A DNA stretch of 64,000 bases from Brevibacillus sp. SYP-B805 (GCF_011059135.1 NZ_JAALGD010000007.1:87725-151724); one strand, 5' to 3'. Positions 51,716-61,641 are shown, counted from the stretch's first letter. Translations and numbers: made by a program. Notes: a model not told the origin generated them from the letters alone.

Positions 51716-51760
51716 AAAATCCCCCTGGAGAGAAGGTTGCCTTCTTACAGGGGGTTTTCG
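51716..51760 (+). terminator. Convergent bidirectional terminator
   Basis: CCCCCTG/CAGGGGG with internal GAGAAGG/CCTTCTT pairing, T run to the right and A run to the left; serves csp and the minus-strand HD-GYP gene. Confidence 0.85.
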
Positions 51761-51775
51761 TTTAGGCGCTGGTTG

Positions 51776-52855
51776 TCAGCCGATCATTTTCTCAATGGAG
51801 AGCGAGCGGTGTTTCCTGAGGTCGAGGTACTCGTCTCCTCGCCGCACCAGGGGGCGCATCGGTTCATCCATGTGAATCAGGATCACTTCCACCTCTTCGC
51901 CGGTGTTTAACAGGGCGTTGCTGCCGACATAGAGCGTGGCGATGTAGTTGATGAAGCGGTTGACGATTTCCGGATTCAGCAGACCGTCGCAGGTGAGCGT
52001 CCACAGGACCTTGGCGGCTTCGAACGGCGAGTTGCGCGACTTGTAGACCCGGTCGGAACAGATGGCATCGAAGACATCGGCTACGCCGACGATCTGGCTT
52101 TCAATGGGGATGTCCAGCCCCTTGCGCCCCTGTGGATACCCGGAACCGTCCCTGCGTTCGTGATGTAGCAGGGCGCACTGGATAATCACCTCATTGGTGC
52201 CTTCCATGCGGCTCAGGATCTGGGCACCCAGAATGGTATGCTGCTTCATGATCTCGAATTCGTCGTCCGTCAGCCGTCCCGGCTTCATGAGGATCTCCTG
52301 GGGGATGAACATTTTTCCCACATCATGGAGGAGACCGGCCTGCCCCAGCAGGATCACCTCTTCGGTCGTCCGGTTCAACAATTTGGCGATCAGCGCCGAC
52401 AGGATCCCCACATTGATGGAATGGCGGTAGGTATAATTGTCTGATCCCTCTATGAGATAGAGGGGAGTGAACAATCCCGTTTCCTTGATGACCTGGTCAA
52501 GCAGCGGGAAAAAAGCGTGGGTAAACTGCCGGAGCGGCGGGATATACACTTCCGTAACCTTGCCGAACAGCTCTTTGGTTTGCTCCAGAGCCGTCAAATA
52601 CTTCTCCGCGGCCCCTCTCGATTTCAGGAGGTCTTCGATTTGCGAAATCACGCTATGGGAGGGTTCCGGACTGGAAAACGGGAAATCCGGAGACACCAAC
52701 ACGGGAACCATATAAATCTTATGAGAAATGAGCAGGCTGATATCATTGCGGGTTAGCACGGTTCCTTTTGAAAGCAGCAGCAAGCCGTGCTCGTTAAACA
52801 CATCATGCTCCAGCGTTTTGCCGATCAATGAATAGGACGTTGTGATTTCTGGCAT
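51776..52855 (-). CDS. HD-GYP domain cyclic-di-GMP phosphodiesterase
   Basis: 359 residues on the minus strand; start at ATG 52855 with GGAGG 7 nt upstream. N-terminal ~130 residues of unclear fold, then HD-GYP: HSINVG, LLHDVGK (HD), DDEFEIMKQHTILGAQIL, HHERRDGSGYP (GYP), ADVFDAICSDRVYK. Hydrolyses c-di-GMP. Faces hpf across a 216-bp gap. Possible counterpart to the c-di-GMP-linked membrane protein at 797. Confidence 0.9.
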   Translation of the reverse strand: MPEITTSYSLIGKTLEHDVFNEHGLLLLSKGTVLTRNDISLLISHKIYMVPVLVSPDFPFSSPEPSHSVISQIEDLLKSRGAAEKYLTALEQTKELFGKVTEVYIPPLRQFTHAFFPLLDQVIKETGLFTPLYLIEGSDNYTYRHSINVGILSALIAKLLNRTTEEVILLGQAGLLHDVGKMFIPQEILMKPGRLTDDEFEIMKQHTILGAQILSRMEGTNEVIIQCALLHHERRDGSGYPQGRKGLDIPIESQIVGVADVFDAICSDRVYKSRNSPFEAAKVLWTLTCDGLLNPEIVNRFINYIATLYVGSNALLNTGEEVEVILIHMDEPMRPLVRRGDEYLDLRKHRSLSIEKMIG

Positions 52856-53011
52856 GCAGGTACCTCCAAAACACACATGTGGCCAAACGTTCAAGCAGCA
52901 ACATTATACCACAAATTTTTATTCTTGGATAAAATAGGTTTCATTTTATGTCGAATGTTTGAAAAATATGTCGCAAATGTAAAGAAAACATTAAAATTTC
53001 CGGTGTTTTTT

Positions 53012-53041
53012 GAAGGATTTTTTTAAAGAAAACGGGAATAG
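53012..53041 (+). promoter_or_regulatory. Candidate sigma-H promoter of hpf
   Basis: GAAGGATTT at 53012-53020 fits the -35 RNAGGAWWW exactly; 12-bp spacer; CGGGAATAG at 53033-53041 fits the -10 RNNGAATWW with two mismatches. B. subtilis hpf (yvyD) is also sigma-H/sigma-B driven. Confidence 0.6.
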
Positions 53042-53071
53042 GTATTCTATAGACGGAAGGAGGTAATGCCC

Positions 53072-53620
53072 ATGAACTTCAACATTCGTGGTGAAAACAT
53101 CCCGGTTACTGAAGCACTCCGAGACTATGTGGAGAAGAAGATCGGCCGTCTTGAACGTTACTTCGATTCTCCACTCTCCACCGATGTCCATGTAACCCTG
53201 CGATTCCTCCGAGGTGAAGCAACGATTGAGGTCACCATCCCGCTGGTGGGCGTGATTATTCGCGCCGAGGAAACTCACGATGACATGTATGCCGCCATTG
53301 ACCTCGTCGTTGAGAAGCTGGAACGTCAAATACGCAAGCACAAGACCAAACTGATCCGCAAATTCCGCCTGGATAACAACCGGTCGCTGGTTCGCGAGGC
53401 AGAGCCGGTCATGGTGGCGGATCATGTGGAAGAAGATGTGGAAATCAACATCGTCCGCACCAAGCGGTTTGATCTGAAACCGATGGACGCGGAAGAGGCG
53501 GTGCTGCAAATGGATATGCTGGGGCACAACTTCTTCGTCTTTCAAAATGCCGAAACCAATGATGTGAATGTGGTGTACCGCCGCAACGACGGGCGCTACG
53601 GACTGATTGAACCGAAATAA
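53072..53620 (+). CDS. hpf: Ribosome hibernation promoting factor, long form
   Basis: 182 residues. ATG 53072 is favoured because GGAAGGAGG sits 8 nt upstream (2 nt for the ATG at 53066). N-terminal domain MNFNIRGENIPVTEALRDYVEKKIGRLERYF binds the 30S; C-terminal domain (IVRTKRFDLKPMDAEEAVLQMDMLGHNFFVFQNAETNDVNVVYRRNDGRYGLIEP) dimerises ribosomes to 100S. Standard neighbour of secA in Bacilli. Confidence 0.95.
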   Translation: MNFNIRGENIPVTEALRDYVEKKIGRLERYFDSPLSTDVHVTLRFLRGEATIEVTIPLVGVIIRAEETHDDMYAAIDLVVEKLERQIRKHKTKLIRKFRLDNNRSLVREAEPVMVADHVEEDVEINIVRTKRFDLKPMDAEEAVLQMDMLGHNFFVFQNAETNDVNVVYRRNDGRYGLIEPK

Positions 53621-53634
53621 ACAGGGAGCATCTC

Positions 53635-53664
53635 AAGGGAGTTGTTGGTAATCACAACTCCCTT
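53635..53664 (+). terminator. Hairpin between hpf and secA
   Basis: Perfect 11-bp stem AAGGGAGTTGT/ACAACTCCCTT, but no T run follows; may attenuate or stabilise RNA ends rather than terminate. Confidence 0.5.
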
Positions 53665-53761
53665 TGCTTGTGTTCGGTTGTTATGTTTTGTTAGAATAGT
53701 TCTTTAGAGAGTGAGAAATGTTGCTCAGACGGTCTCCCCTGAGGAAGGAAGGAGTGTCCCA

Positions 53762-56284
53762 ATGTTAGGGCTTGTAAAAAAGATATTCGGAGACAGCAGT
53801 GAGCGAGAAGTCCGCAAGATGTTCAAGCGCGTCGAGAAAATCAATGCGCTGGAACCGGAAATGGCGGCGCTGACCGATGAACAGCTGAAAGCGAAGACGG
53901 AGATGTTCAAGGCTCGCCTGGCGCAAGGGGCGGAGCTGGATGATATTTTAAACGAAGCGTTTGCCGTGGTGCGCGAAGCATCCAAGCGCGTGCTGGGCAT
54001 GCGGCATTACGACGTGCAGTTGATCGGCGGGATGGTGCTGCAGGAAGGCCGGATCGCCGAGATGAAAACCGGGGAAGGGAAAACGCTGGTCGCGACGCTG
54101 GCCACCTACCTGAATGCCCTGCTGGGGAAAGGGGTTCACGTTGTCACGGTGAACGAATACCTGGCGGAGCGGGATGCCAAGACCATGGGAGAGCTGTACA
54201 ACTTCCTGGGGCTAACCGTTGGCCTGAACAAGCATGGCATGTCCCCGGAAGAAAAACGGGCGGCCTATCTCTGCGACATCACCTATGGAACCAACAACGA
54301 ATTCGGGTTCGATTATCTGCGGGACAACATGGTGCTGTACAAGGAACAGATGGTGCAGCGGCCGCTGTTTTACGCGATTATCGACGAGGTGGACAGCATC
54401 CTGATCGACGAGGCGCGCACCCCGCTGATTATCTCCGGGGCGGCCAACCGTTCCACCGAGCTGTATTATATTTGTGCCCATTTTGTCAAACGGCTGGAAC
54501 AGGATGTCGACTATACCGTTGATGAGAAGCTGAAGATCGTGTCCCTCACGGATGAAGGCGTCAGCAAGGTAGAGAAGGCGTTTAACATCGAGAATCTGTA
54601 CGACACGGCCCATATGACGCTGAACCACCATATCAATGCGGCGTTGAAGGCACAGGTGCTGTTCAAGCGCGATGTGGATTACGTGGTGCAGGATGGCGAA
54701 GTGGTGATCGTTGACGAATTCACCGGCCGTCTCATGGTGGGCCGCCGCTACAGCGACGGCCTTCATCAGGCGATTGAGGCGAAGGAAGGCCTGAAGGTGC
54801 AGAGCGAGAGCATGACGCTTGCCACCATCACGCTGCAGAACTATTTCCGGATGTATCAGAAGCTGGCCGGCATGACCGGTACGGCCAAGACGGAAGAAGA
54901 AGAGTTCAAAAAGATCTATGGCATGGATGTTGTAGTGATTCCGACCAACAAGCCGGTGATCCGCAAAGACCTCCCCGATCTGATCTTCAAGACGGAAGCG
55001 GCCAAGTACCGGGCGGTCGTGAATGATATCGTCGAGCGGCACAAGAAAGGACAGCCTGTGCTGGTAGGTACCATCTCCATCGAGAACTCCGAGCGTCTGT
55101 CCGCCATGCTGAAGCAGAAAGGCGTGCCGCACAACGTACTGAACGCGAAGCATCATGCGCGGGAAGCGGAGATCGTGGCCCGTGCCGGCCAGTACGGAGC
55201 GGTTACCATTGCGACCAACATGGCCGGGCGGGGGACGGACATCAAGCTGGGAGAAGGGGTGGCCGAACTGGGCGGCCTGCATATTCTCGGTACCGAGCGG
55301 CATGAGTCCCGCCGGATCGACAACCAGCTGCGCGGACGTGCCGGCCGTCAGGGCGATCCGGGTTCCTCCCAGTTCTTCCTCTCCTTGCAGGATGAACTGA
55401 TGCGCCGTTTCGGGGCGGAAAACATCATGAACATGATGGATCGCCTCGGCATGGAAGAAGATGTGCCGATTGAAAGCCGGCTGGTGACCCGTGCCGTGGA
55501 GCAGGCCCAGAAACGTGTGGAAGGCGCCAACTTTGACACGCGGAAAGTGGTCCTGCAATACGATGACGTTATGAACCAGCAGCGCGAAGTGATCTACAAG
55601 CAGCGCCGCGAAATCCTGGAAAAAGAGAACCTGCGCGACATCGTGCTGGGCATGATTTACAGCCTGATCGAACGCAATGTCACGGCTTATTGTCCGAAAG
55701 AGGAAGTGCCGGAAGAGTGGGATCTGCAGGGTCTGGTGGACACGGCCAACCACATGTTCCTGCACGAGGAGAATCTGACCGTTTCCCAGCTGAAAGGCAA
55801 GGAAGCGGAGGAGATCATCGAGTTCCTCAAAGCGGAAGTGGAGCGTCAGTACACCAAACGCGAAGAAGAGATCGGCGAGATGATGCGCGAGTTCGAGAAA
55901 GTGGTCGTCCTGCGCGCTGTCGACAGCAAGTGGATGGATCATATCGACGCGATGGAACAGCTGCGGCAAGGGATTCATCTGCGGGCGTACGGCCAGAACG
56001 ATCCGCTGCGCGAATACCAGTTTGAAGGCTTTGAGATGTTCCAGGCCATGATCGCCAGCATCGAGGAAGAAGTGGCGATGTACATCATGAAAGCCGAAGT
56101 CAGCCAGAATCTGGAGCGGCAGGAAGTGGTAAAGGGGCAGGGGGCCAATCCGTCGGCCCTGCAAACCTCCGGCCCTTCGGAGCGGCCAAACAGCGCCGCT
56201 TCGGGCAATGCCGAGCAAAAGAACAGGGCGCAGCGCCGCGCAGAGGAACAAGAGCGGAGACGTAATATCAAACGCATACGCTGA
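53762..56284 (+). CDS. secA: Protein translocase ATPase SecA
   Basis: 840 residues; drives preproteins through SecYEG. Start ATG 53762 ([14 protein letters not shown]); the open frame upstream is leader. Walker A MKTGEGKT (101-108), [15 protein letters not shown] (DEAD), helicase [16 protein letters not shown] and [13 protein letters not shown], preprotein cross-linking domain with [20 protein letters not shown]-terminal scaffold YDDVMNQQR. Flanked by hpf and prfB, the SecA1 location. The C-terminus ends in a basic helix ([23 protein letters not shown]) and lacks the CxCGSGKxxxxC zinc motif. Confidence 0.96.
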   Translation: MLGLVKKIFGDSSEREVRKMFKRVEKINALEPEMAALTDEQLKAKTEMFKARLAQGAELDDILNEAFAVVREASKRVLGMRHYDVQLIGGMVLQEGRIAEMKTGEGKTLVATLATYLNALLGKGVHVVTVNEYLAERDAKTMGELYNFLGLTVGLNKHGMSPEEKRAAYLCDITYGTNNEFGFDYLRDNMVLYKEQMVQRPLFYAIIDEVDSILIDEARTPLIISGAANRSTELYYICAHFVKRLEQDVDYTVDEKLKIVSLTDEGVSKVEKAFNIENLYDTAHMTLNHHINAALKAQVLFKRDVDYVVQDGEVVIVDEFTGRLMVGRRYSDGLHQAIEAKEGLKVQSESMTLATITLQNYFRMYQKLAGMTGTAKTEEEEFKKIYGMDVVVIPTNKPVIRKDLPDLIFKTEAAKYRAVVNDIVERHKKGQPVLVGTISIENSERLSAMLKQKGVPHNVLNAKHHAREAEIVARAGQYGAVTIATNMAGRGTDIKLGEGVAELGGLHILGTERHESRRIDNQLRGRAGRQGDPGSSQFFLSLQDELMRRFGAENIMNMMDRLGMEEDVPIESRLVTRAVEQAQKRVEGANFDTRKVVLQYDDVMNQQREVIYKQRREILEKENLRDIVLGMIYSLIERNVTAYCPKEEVPEEWDLQGLVDTANHMFLHEENLTVSQLKGKEAEEIIEFLKAEVERQYTKREEEIGEMMREFEKVVVLRAVDSKWMDHIDAMEQLRQGIHLRAYGQNDPLREYQFEGFEMFQAMIASIEEEVAMYIMKAEVSQNLERQEVVKGQGANPSALQTSGPSERPNSAASGNAEQKNRAQRRAEEQERRRNIKRIR

Positions 56285-56293
56285 TGAGCGGGA

Positions 56294-56338
56294 AACCCGC
56301 CCGACGCGAACGGAGCTTGCGGTCGGGCGGGTTATTTT
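56294..56338 (+). terminator. secA terminator
   Basis: Perfect 12-bp stem AACCCGCCCGAC/GTCGGGCGGGTT followed by ATTTTCTT. Confidence 0.8.
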
Positions 56339-56349
56339 CTTACGCGCGG

Positions 56350-56377
56350 TTGCACTCCCCGGCTTTTGCGCTACAAT
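56350..56377 (+). promoter_or_regulatory. Sigma-A promoter of prfB
   Basis: TTGCAC at 56350-56355, 16-bp spacer, TACAAT at 56372-56377. Confidence 0.6.
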
Positions 56378-56418
56378 AAAGAAGGGTAAGAGTCTGTAAA
56401 AAAGGTGGTTGAGATACG

Positions 56419-57535
56419 ATGGCTTTGATCGATGTCGCAGATGTCAAGCAAGAGATGGCCGGTTTGGGAAAACGCTTAGCGGAAATTAGGGGGTCTCTTT
56501 GACCTGCCTGCCAAACAGGAACGCATCGGGGAATTGGAGGAGCGGATGCTCGCCCCTGATTTCTGGGATGACAATGATGCCGCCCAGAAGACCATTGGCG
56601 AGTTGAATGCGCTCAAATCCCTTGCCGATACAATGGGAGAGCTGGACCGTTCATACGAGGATCTGCAGGTGATGCTGGAGCTGGCGATCGAAGAGGGAGA
56701 CAGCTCGCTGATCCCCGATTTGTACGACAGCACCCAAAAGCTGAAAAAAGAGCTCGAAAGCTTTGAACTGCAATTGCTGTTGAGCGATCAGTACGACAAA
56801 AACAATGCGATTCTGGAGCTTCACCCCGGTGCGGGCGGAACCGAATCGCAGGATTGGGCATCCATGCTCCTGCGCATGTATACGCGCTGGGCGGAATCGC
56901 GCGGATTCAAGGTGGAGACGCTGGATTATCTGCCGGGGGATGAAGCCGGGATCAAAAGCGTCACGCTGCTGATTAAAGGACACAATGCCTACGGCTACCT
57001 GAAGTCGGAAAAAGGGGTGCATCGGCTGGTGCGGATTTCGCCATTCGATGCCTCCGGCCGCCGCCATACCTCGTTCGTCTCTTGCAATGTGCTGCCGGAG
57101 ATCGAAGAGGATACGGATGTGGAGATCCGTCCGGAGGATTTGAAAATCGATACCTACCGCTCCAGCGGCGCGGGCGGACAGCATATCAACACCACGGATT
57201 CCGCCGTGCGGATCACCCACCTGCCCACGGGCATCGTCGTGACCTGCCAGACGGAGCGTTCGCAGATCAAAAACCGCGAACGGGCGATGAAGATGCTGGC
57301 GTCCCGCCTGTTTGAACGGAAGCGGGAGGAGCAGGAAAAAACGCTGGCCGCCATCCAGGGTGAGCAAAAAGAGATCGCCTGGGGCAGCCAGATTCGTTCG
57401 TATGTATTTCACCCATACAGCCTGGTGAAGGATCACCGTACGAATGTGGAAGTCGGCAATGTGCAGGCGGTGATGGACGGCGAGATCGACGTGTTTATCG
57501 ATGCGTATCTCCGTTCCCACTTGAATCGACAATAG
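56419..57535 (+). CDS. prfB: Peptide chain release factor 2 with programmed +1 frameshift
   Basis: 371 residues when read with the shift. Codons 1-27 run from ATG 56419 to the in-frame TGA at 56500; ribosomes shift +1 to read GAC (56501) and continue to 57535. Zero-frame product [20 protein letters not shown]...GSL joins [18 protein letters not shown]2 reads UAA and UGA. GGQ loop [16 protein letters not shown] contacts the peptidyl-transferase centre; SPF recognition motif in [14 protein letters not shown]. Ends at 57544-57577 terminator. Confidence 0.97.
56488..56503 (+). promoter_or_regulatory. RF2 programmed +1 frameshift site
   Basis: AGGGGGTCTCTTTGAC: Shine-Dalgarno-like AGGGGG, slippery CTT, TGA stop, then C. 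Low RF2 allows the shift, giving autoregulation. Confidence 0.97.
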
Positions 57536-57543
57536 ACGTGGAA

Positions 57544-57577
57544 AACGGCGGGAAGCGGGATGCTGACCGCCGTTCCT
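57544..57577 (+). terminator. prfB terminator
   Basis: AACGGCGG/CCGCCGTT stem, then CCTTTGTTG. Confidence 0.65.
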
Positions 57578-57602
57578 TTGTTGTCAGAGAAGAAAGCTTA
57601 AG

Positions 57603-57682
57603 TTCTTTAAAGTGATAAAGTGGCAGAGAAAGGTTGGGGGCCCCGCCCGGCGCAGCGATAGCTCAAGCCGGGTGGGTTTTTT
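57603..57682 (+). repeat. Structured noncoding repeat, copy 2 (intact)
   Basis: Same blocks as 8421-8562: TTCTTTAAAGTGATAAAG, then AAAGGTTGGGGGCCCC, stem CCGCCCGGC/GCCGGGTGG, and a TTTTTT tail that gives it a terminator-like end. Lies between prfB and the YciI gene. Confidence 0.65.
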
Positions 57683-57776
57683 AGAATCACGATCAGAACG
57701 CGATGATCCTTTCAAAGCGTTGGGATGGTGGTGTAAAATGACAGCGAACACACCCAACGGAAAGGGAGGAACGGAG

Positions 57777-58046
57777 ATGCTGTACGTTGCCATGCTCACG
57801 ATCATCGATCAGGATTTGAATGCCAAGGTTCGTCCTGCCCATCTTGCCTACATCAACGAGCTTTATGGACAGGGCAAAGTGGTGATGGCCGGTCCGTTTA
57901 CGGACAAACGCGGCGGGATGGTTATCTATAAAGCGGAGACCTGGGAAGAAGCCAAACAATTGGCCGAAGCCGATCCGGTCGTCAAGGAAGGCGCCCGCAC
58001 CTTGGAACTGCGCGAGTGGAGTCCGCTTGAGCTGCCGTTGAGCTGA
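57777..58046 (+). CDS. YciI-like protein
   Basis: 89 residues; dimeric ferredoxin-like alpha/beta fold. ATG 57777 with AAAGGGAGG upstream. Key pattern VRPAHLAYINELYGQGKVVMAGPF (His and the G..GPF turn) and ADPVVKEG. Some YciI proteins act in chlorocatechol or peroxide chemistry, but the function here is unknown. Confidence 0.8.
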   Translation: MLYVAMLTIIDQDLNAKVRPAHLAYINELYGQGKVVMAGPFTDKRGGMVIYKAETWEEAKQLAEADPVVKEGARTLELREWSPLELPLS

Positions 58047-58139
58047 GGGTGCCGTGTGAAATGACATCGATTCCGCTGCATGTTCTTCCGCGAGACGAGG
58101 CATACTTAGCCAAGAAGACAAATTCAAGGAGGAAGCAGC

Positions 58140-58502
58140 ATGAATGGTGTCACCAGGGCACTTGCGGCAGGGGCTTTTCTCATTTTGGCAAGCGCGTGCG
58201 GTACAGGGCAGCAGACCCAGCCTCCCGCTCAAACAACGCCGCCGTCCCAAACAACCCCGCCCGCCAGCAGTACCACCTATGATGCCGCAGCAGCGGAAAA
58301 TGTGTTCAAAAGCACCTGTGCGGGGTGTCATGGGCAAAATCTGGAGGGAATGGTCGGCCCCAATCTGACCCATGTAGGTTCCAAGTACAGCAAGGATCAG
58401 ATCAGGGAGATTTTGGAGAAAGGGAAAGGCAGCATGCCGGCCGGTTTGGTGAAGGGCGCGGATGCAGACAACATCGCGGCATGGCTGGCGGATAAGAAAT
58501 AA
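58140..58502 (+). CDS. Lipoprotein c-type cytochrome (cytochrome c-551 type)
   Basis: 120 residues. Lipobox ILASAC (Cys20), a Thr/Pro/Gln spacer, then a single haem c domain: haem attachment Cys60-Ala-Gly-Cys63-His64 and axial Met99 in GSMPAGL. Small membrane-tethered electron carrier on the outer face, as CccB in Bacillus. AAGGAGG upstream. Ends at a terminator, so transcribed with or without the YciI gene. Confidence 0.9.
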   Translation: MNGVTRALAAGAFLILASACGTGQQTQPPAQTTPPSQTTPPASSTTYDAAAAENVFKSTCAGCHGQNLEGMVGPNLTHVGSKYSKDQIREILEKGKGSMPAGLVKGADADNIAAWLADKK

Positions 58503-58515
58503 GAAGCATGTTGAG

Positions 58516-58543
58516 ACGTCCGATGTAAGATCGGGCGTTTTTT
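58516..58543 (+). terminator. Terminator of cytochrome gene
   Basis: ACGTCCGAT/ATCGGGCGT (one wobble) then TTTTTT. Confidence 0.75.
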
Positions 58544-58555
58544 GTTGTCAAACAG

Positions 58556-58590
58556 ATGTATTTTTATTATTATTGGTGTATAAAAATTCA
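58556..58590 (+). promoter_or_regulatory. Two ArgR/AhrC-box-like sites before argC
   Basis: ATGTATTTTTATTATT (58556-58571) and TGTATAAAAATTCA (58577-58590), resembling halves of the ARG operator TGTATWWWWATNCA. Situated just upstream of the argC start. Confidence 0.6.
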
Positions 58591-58606
58591 AAGGATGAAG
58601 AATCGT

Positions 58607-59647
58607 ATGATACGTGTCGGCATTGTAGGTGCTACCGGATACAGCGGCGTGGAGCTGATTCGCCTCCTTGCGCATCATCCGGATGCCACGGTTGCGCATT
58701 TGTATACAAGTTCTGCCGCAGGGGAATCGCTGGCTCACATGTTTCCGCATCTTGGCGATGAGGAACTGCCGGTGTTGGAGCCGATTGATCCTGTCCGCAT
58801 CGCCAGGGAGAACGATGTGGTATTTCTGGCGACACCCTCCGGCGTCAGCAGCACGCTTACCCCTTCGCTGCTGGAAAACGATGTGCGTGTGATCGACCTG
58901 TCGGGTGACTTTCGTCTGAAGTCGCCGGAGAGCTATCGGACGTGGTACAAAAAGGAGCCGGCATCCGGGGAGCTTTTGGCTAAAGCCGTGTACGGCCTTC
59001 CCGAATGGAACCGGGAGCAGGTGGCTGCCGCCTCCTTTATCGCCAATCCGGGGTGCTATCCGACGGCGACGCTGCTCGGGATGCTGCCGCTGGCCAAAAG
59101 CGGTTGGGCCGAGCCGGACAGTTGGATTGTGGACGCGAAATCCGGCGTTTCCGGAGCGGGCCGGGGAGTGTCGCTGGGCGTTCATTTCGGCGAGGTTAAT
59201 GAGAGCGTCTCTGCCTACAAGGTGGCGCAGCATCAGCACACCCCCGAAATCGAGCAGGAGCTGTGCCGTCAGACGGGAACGGAGACGATCATCCAGTTTA
59301 CCCCCCATCTGATCCCGATGACGCGCGGGATTCTGGCCACCGCGTATGCCCGGTTGAACCGCACGGTGTCGGTCGAGGATTTGCAGCAGCTGTACCAGGA
59401 AACCTACGCCGACAAGCCGTTTGTGCGGATACGGCCGTTTGGCAGCCACCCGCGGACCAAAGAGGTGTACGGAACCAACTTTTGCGACATCGCCCTCCAT
59501 CTTGACCAGCGCACCGGACGCGTCATTATCCTCTCGGTGATTGACAACATGGTCAAGGGAGCGGCGGGGCAGGCGATCCAAAACATGAACCTGATGCTGG
59601 GACTGGATGAAACAAGCGGCCTGACCGGCACACCCGTCTTTCCGTAA
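58607..59647 (+). CDS. argC: N-acetyl-gamma-glutamyl-phosphate reductase
   Basis: 346 residues; third step of arginine synthesis. Start ATG 58607 (IRVGIVGATGYSGVEL) by family fit; ATG 58595 is also in frame. NADPH-binding GATGYSG, catalytic Cys150 in ANPGCYPTA, HFGEVNES and HQHTPEIEQEL. The first gene of an argC-argB-argD set followed by carA-carB. Confidence 0.95.
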   Translation: MIRVGIVGATGYSGVELIRLLAHHPDATVAHLYTSSAAGESLAHMFPHLGDEELPVLEPIDPVRIARENDVVFLATPSGVSSTLTPSLLENDVRVIDLSGDFRLKSPESYRTWYKKEPASGELLAKAVYGLPEWNREQVAAASFIANPGCYPTATLLGMLPLAKSGWAEPDSWIVDAKSGVSGAGRGVSLGVHFGEVNESVSAYKVAQHQHTPEIEQELCRQTGTETIIQFTPHLIPMTRGILATAYARLNRTVSVEDLQQLYQETYADKPFVRIRPFGSHPRTKEVYGTNFCDIALHLDQRTGRVIILSVIDNMVKGAAGQAIQNMNLMLGLDETSGLTGTPVFP

Positions 59648-59665
59648 CAGAGGAGGTTGACACCC

Positions 59666-60463
59666 ATGAACCGACCGTTTCTCGTGCTCAAGTGTGGAGG
59701 AAGCACCATGGAGCAGCTTCCCGACTCGTTTTTTGCGGCAATCGCGGACCTGCAGCAAAGCGGCCAGCCACTGGCAATCGTACACGGCGGCGGACCGGCC
59801 ATCAATGCCCTCTTGTCCTTGCTTCAGATTCCCGCCCGATTCGTGGATGGCTTGCGGGTGACCTGCGAACAGACCATGCAGGTGGTGGAGATGGTGCTCG
59901 GCGGCTCGATCAATAAACAGCTTGTGCGCCGCATTCATCAGGCGGGAGGCAGGGCATGGGGGGTCAGCGGCGTGGACGGTGCCCTTTTGACCGCTCGCCG
60001 GACGGAAAAACCGCTGGGCCTGGTGGGGGAGATCGAGCAGGTGGATACGGCCGTCATCCGCGCCATCCTGCAGGGAGGGTATGTCCCCGTCATCGCGCCG
60101 CTCGCGGTATCAAGGGACGGCGGCATCTGCTACAACGTCAATGCGGATATCGCCGCAGGCGCGATCGCGGCGGCCCTGCAGGCGGAGAAGCTGCTGATGA
60201 TAACGGACGTGCCGGGTATTCTGGGAACGGATGAAGACGGCGGGAAAACCTTGTTGAGAGAGACCAGCCCCGATCAGATCAAGGCCATGATCGCGGCGGG
60301 GGACATCTACGGCGGCATGATCCCCAAGGTGAAAGCGGCGCTGGATGCGCTCAAGCAGGGGGTAAAAGAAGTGGTGATCTGCCAGGGCACAGCGGAAACC
60401 CTGCGCGACGCCTGCGCAGGAAAACAAACGGGGACATCCGTGAAAGGAGTGGTTGTAGCATGA
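59666..60463 (+). CDS. argB: Acetylglutamate kinase
   Basis: 265 residues; second step. ATG 59666 with GAGGAGG 8 nt upstream. FLVLKCGGSTM, IVHGGGPAINALL (phosphate loops), GGSINKQL, CYNVNADIAAGAIA, ITDVPGIL. Belongs to the amino-acid kinase family. argJ, which separates argC and argB in B. subtilis, is missing here. Confidence 0.95.
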   Translation: MNRPFLVLKCGGSTMEQLPDSFFAAIADLQQSGQPLAIVHGGGPAINALLSLLQIPARFVDGLRVTCEQTMQVVEMVLGGSINKQLVRRIHQAGGRAWGVSGVDGALLTARRTEKPLGLVGEIEQVDTAVIRAILQGGYVPVIAPLAVSRDGGICYNVNADIAAGAIAAALQAEKLLMITDVPGILGTDEDGGKTLLRETSPDQIKAMIAAGDIYGGMIPKVKAALDALKQGVKEVVICQGTAETLRDACAGKQTGTSVKGVVVA

Positions 60464-61641
60464 GTATGGCAACAGCATCGATTCATTTGATGAACAACTA
60501 TTCCCGGTGGCCGGTCCGGCTGGTGAAAGGACAAGGAAATACCGTCTGGGATGAGGCGGGACGTTCCTACCTTGATTTTACCTCCGGCCTCGGGGTCACA
60601 TCGCTTGGCCACGTGCCGCCATCGGTTGCCAAGAAGCTGCATGAGCAGATCGATACGCTCTGGCACAGCAGCAATTTGTTTGAGCATCCGCTGCAGGAGC
60701 AGTTGGCGGCGAAGCTGTGCCAGGTCTCGGGTCTCGACCGCGCCTTTTTCTGCAACAGCGGGGCGGAAGCGAACGAAGCCGCGATCAAGCTGGCCCGCCG
60801 CTACGCCCAGCGGGTGAAGGGGGAAGAGCGGTACGAGGTGATCACCTTCCAGCAATCCTTTCACGGGCGGACGCTGGCTACCCTGACCGCGACAGGCCAG
60901 GAGAAGGTGAAGGATGGATTTGCGCCGCTGCCCGATGGCTTCAAGTCGATCCCTTTCAACGATAGTCAGGCGCTGAGAAACGCGATCTCAGACCGGACGT
61001 GCGCGGTGATGCTGGAGCTGGTTCAGGGGGAAGGGGGCGTTCATCCCGCTGACCCTGCGTGGGTGAAGGAAGTGCGGCAGCTCTGCGACGAGCACGGCAT
61101 TCTCCTGATCATCGACGAAGTTCAGACCGGCATCGGCAGGACCGGCGACTGGTTCGCCTTCCAACAGTACGGCATCAAGCCGGATATCATCTCCGTCGCC
61201 AAGGCGCTGGGCAGCGGATTCCCGGTGGGGGGGATTCTGGCGGACAGTCACGTGGCGGAAGGCTTTGCGCCAGGGAGCCACGGTACGACGTTTGGCGGCA
61301 ACCCGCTGGCGATGGCGGCCGGCATTGCCACGCTGGAGACCATCGAGCAGGAACAGCTGCTGGTCAAGGTAAAGGCACTGCACCAATCCCTTTTCCAACG
61401 CCTGCAGCAAATCCAGCAGGCCGTGCCGGACAAGGTGAAGGCCGTTCGCGGCAGAGGCTTGCTGCTCGGCATGGAAGTCACCCTCCCGGCCGCTGATATT
61501 CTTGCTGCCGCAAGAGAGCAGGGCGTGCTCTTGCTGCAGGCCGGACCGCAGGTGGTCCGCCTGCTGCCGTCATTTGTCACGACGGAAGCGGAGATCGATC
61601 AAGTAGCTGATCTTCTGCTGAGCATCATCCGCAGCCAATAG
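60460..61641 (+). CDS. argD: Acetylornithine aminotransferase
   Basis: 393 residues, class III PLP aminotransferase. ATG overlaps the argB stop (ATGA) with AAAGGAG upstream. PLP lysine Lys248 in SVAKALGSGFPVGG; LIIDEVQTGIGRTG; FCNSGAEANEAAIKLAR. Converts N-acetylglutamate semialdehyde to N-acetylornithine. Confidence 0.94.
   Translation: MSMATASIHLMNNYSRWPVRLVKGQGNTVWDEAGRSYLDFTSGLGVTSLGHVPPSVAKKLHEQIDTLWHSSNLFEHPLQEQLAAKLCQVSGLDRAFFCNSGAEANEAAIKLARRYAQRVKGEERYEVITFQQSFHGRTLATLTATGQEKVKDGFAPLPDGFKSIPFNDSQALRNAISDRTCAVMLELVQGEGGVHPADPAWVKEVRQLCDEHGILLIIDEVQTGIGRTGDWFAFQQYGIKPDIISVAKALGSGFPVGGILADSHVAEGFAPGSHGTTFGGNPLAMAAGIATLETIEQEQLLVKVKALHQSLFQRLQQIQQAVPDKVKAVRGRGLLLGMEVTLPAADILAAAREQGVLLLQAGPQVVRLLPSFVTTEAEIDQVADLLLSIIRSQ

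Noticed and set aside
54212-56251. 679-codon open frame on the minus strand
   Set aside because: Exact antisense of secA, whose plus-strand motifs are complete.
53762-56284. SecA2 rather than SecA1
   Set aside because: Position between hpf and prfB and full length with standard domains indicate the housekeeping SecA.
56419-56502. prfB as a frameshifted pseudogene
   Set aside because: The stop is the conserved AGGGGGTCTCTTTGAC recoding site.
58397-59938. 513-codon minus-strand frame
   Set aside because: Antisense to argC and argB, which have full family motifs.
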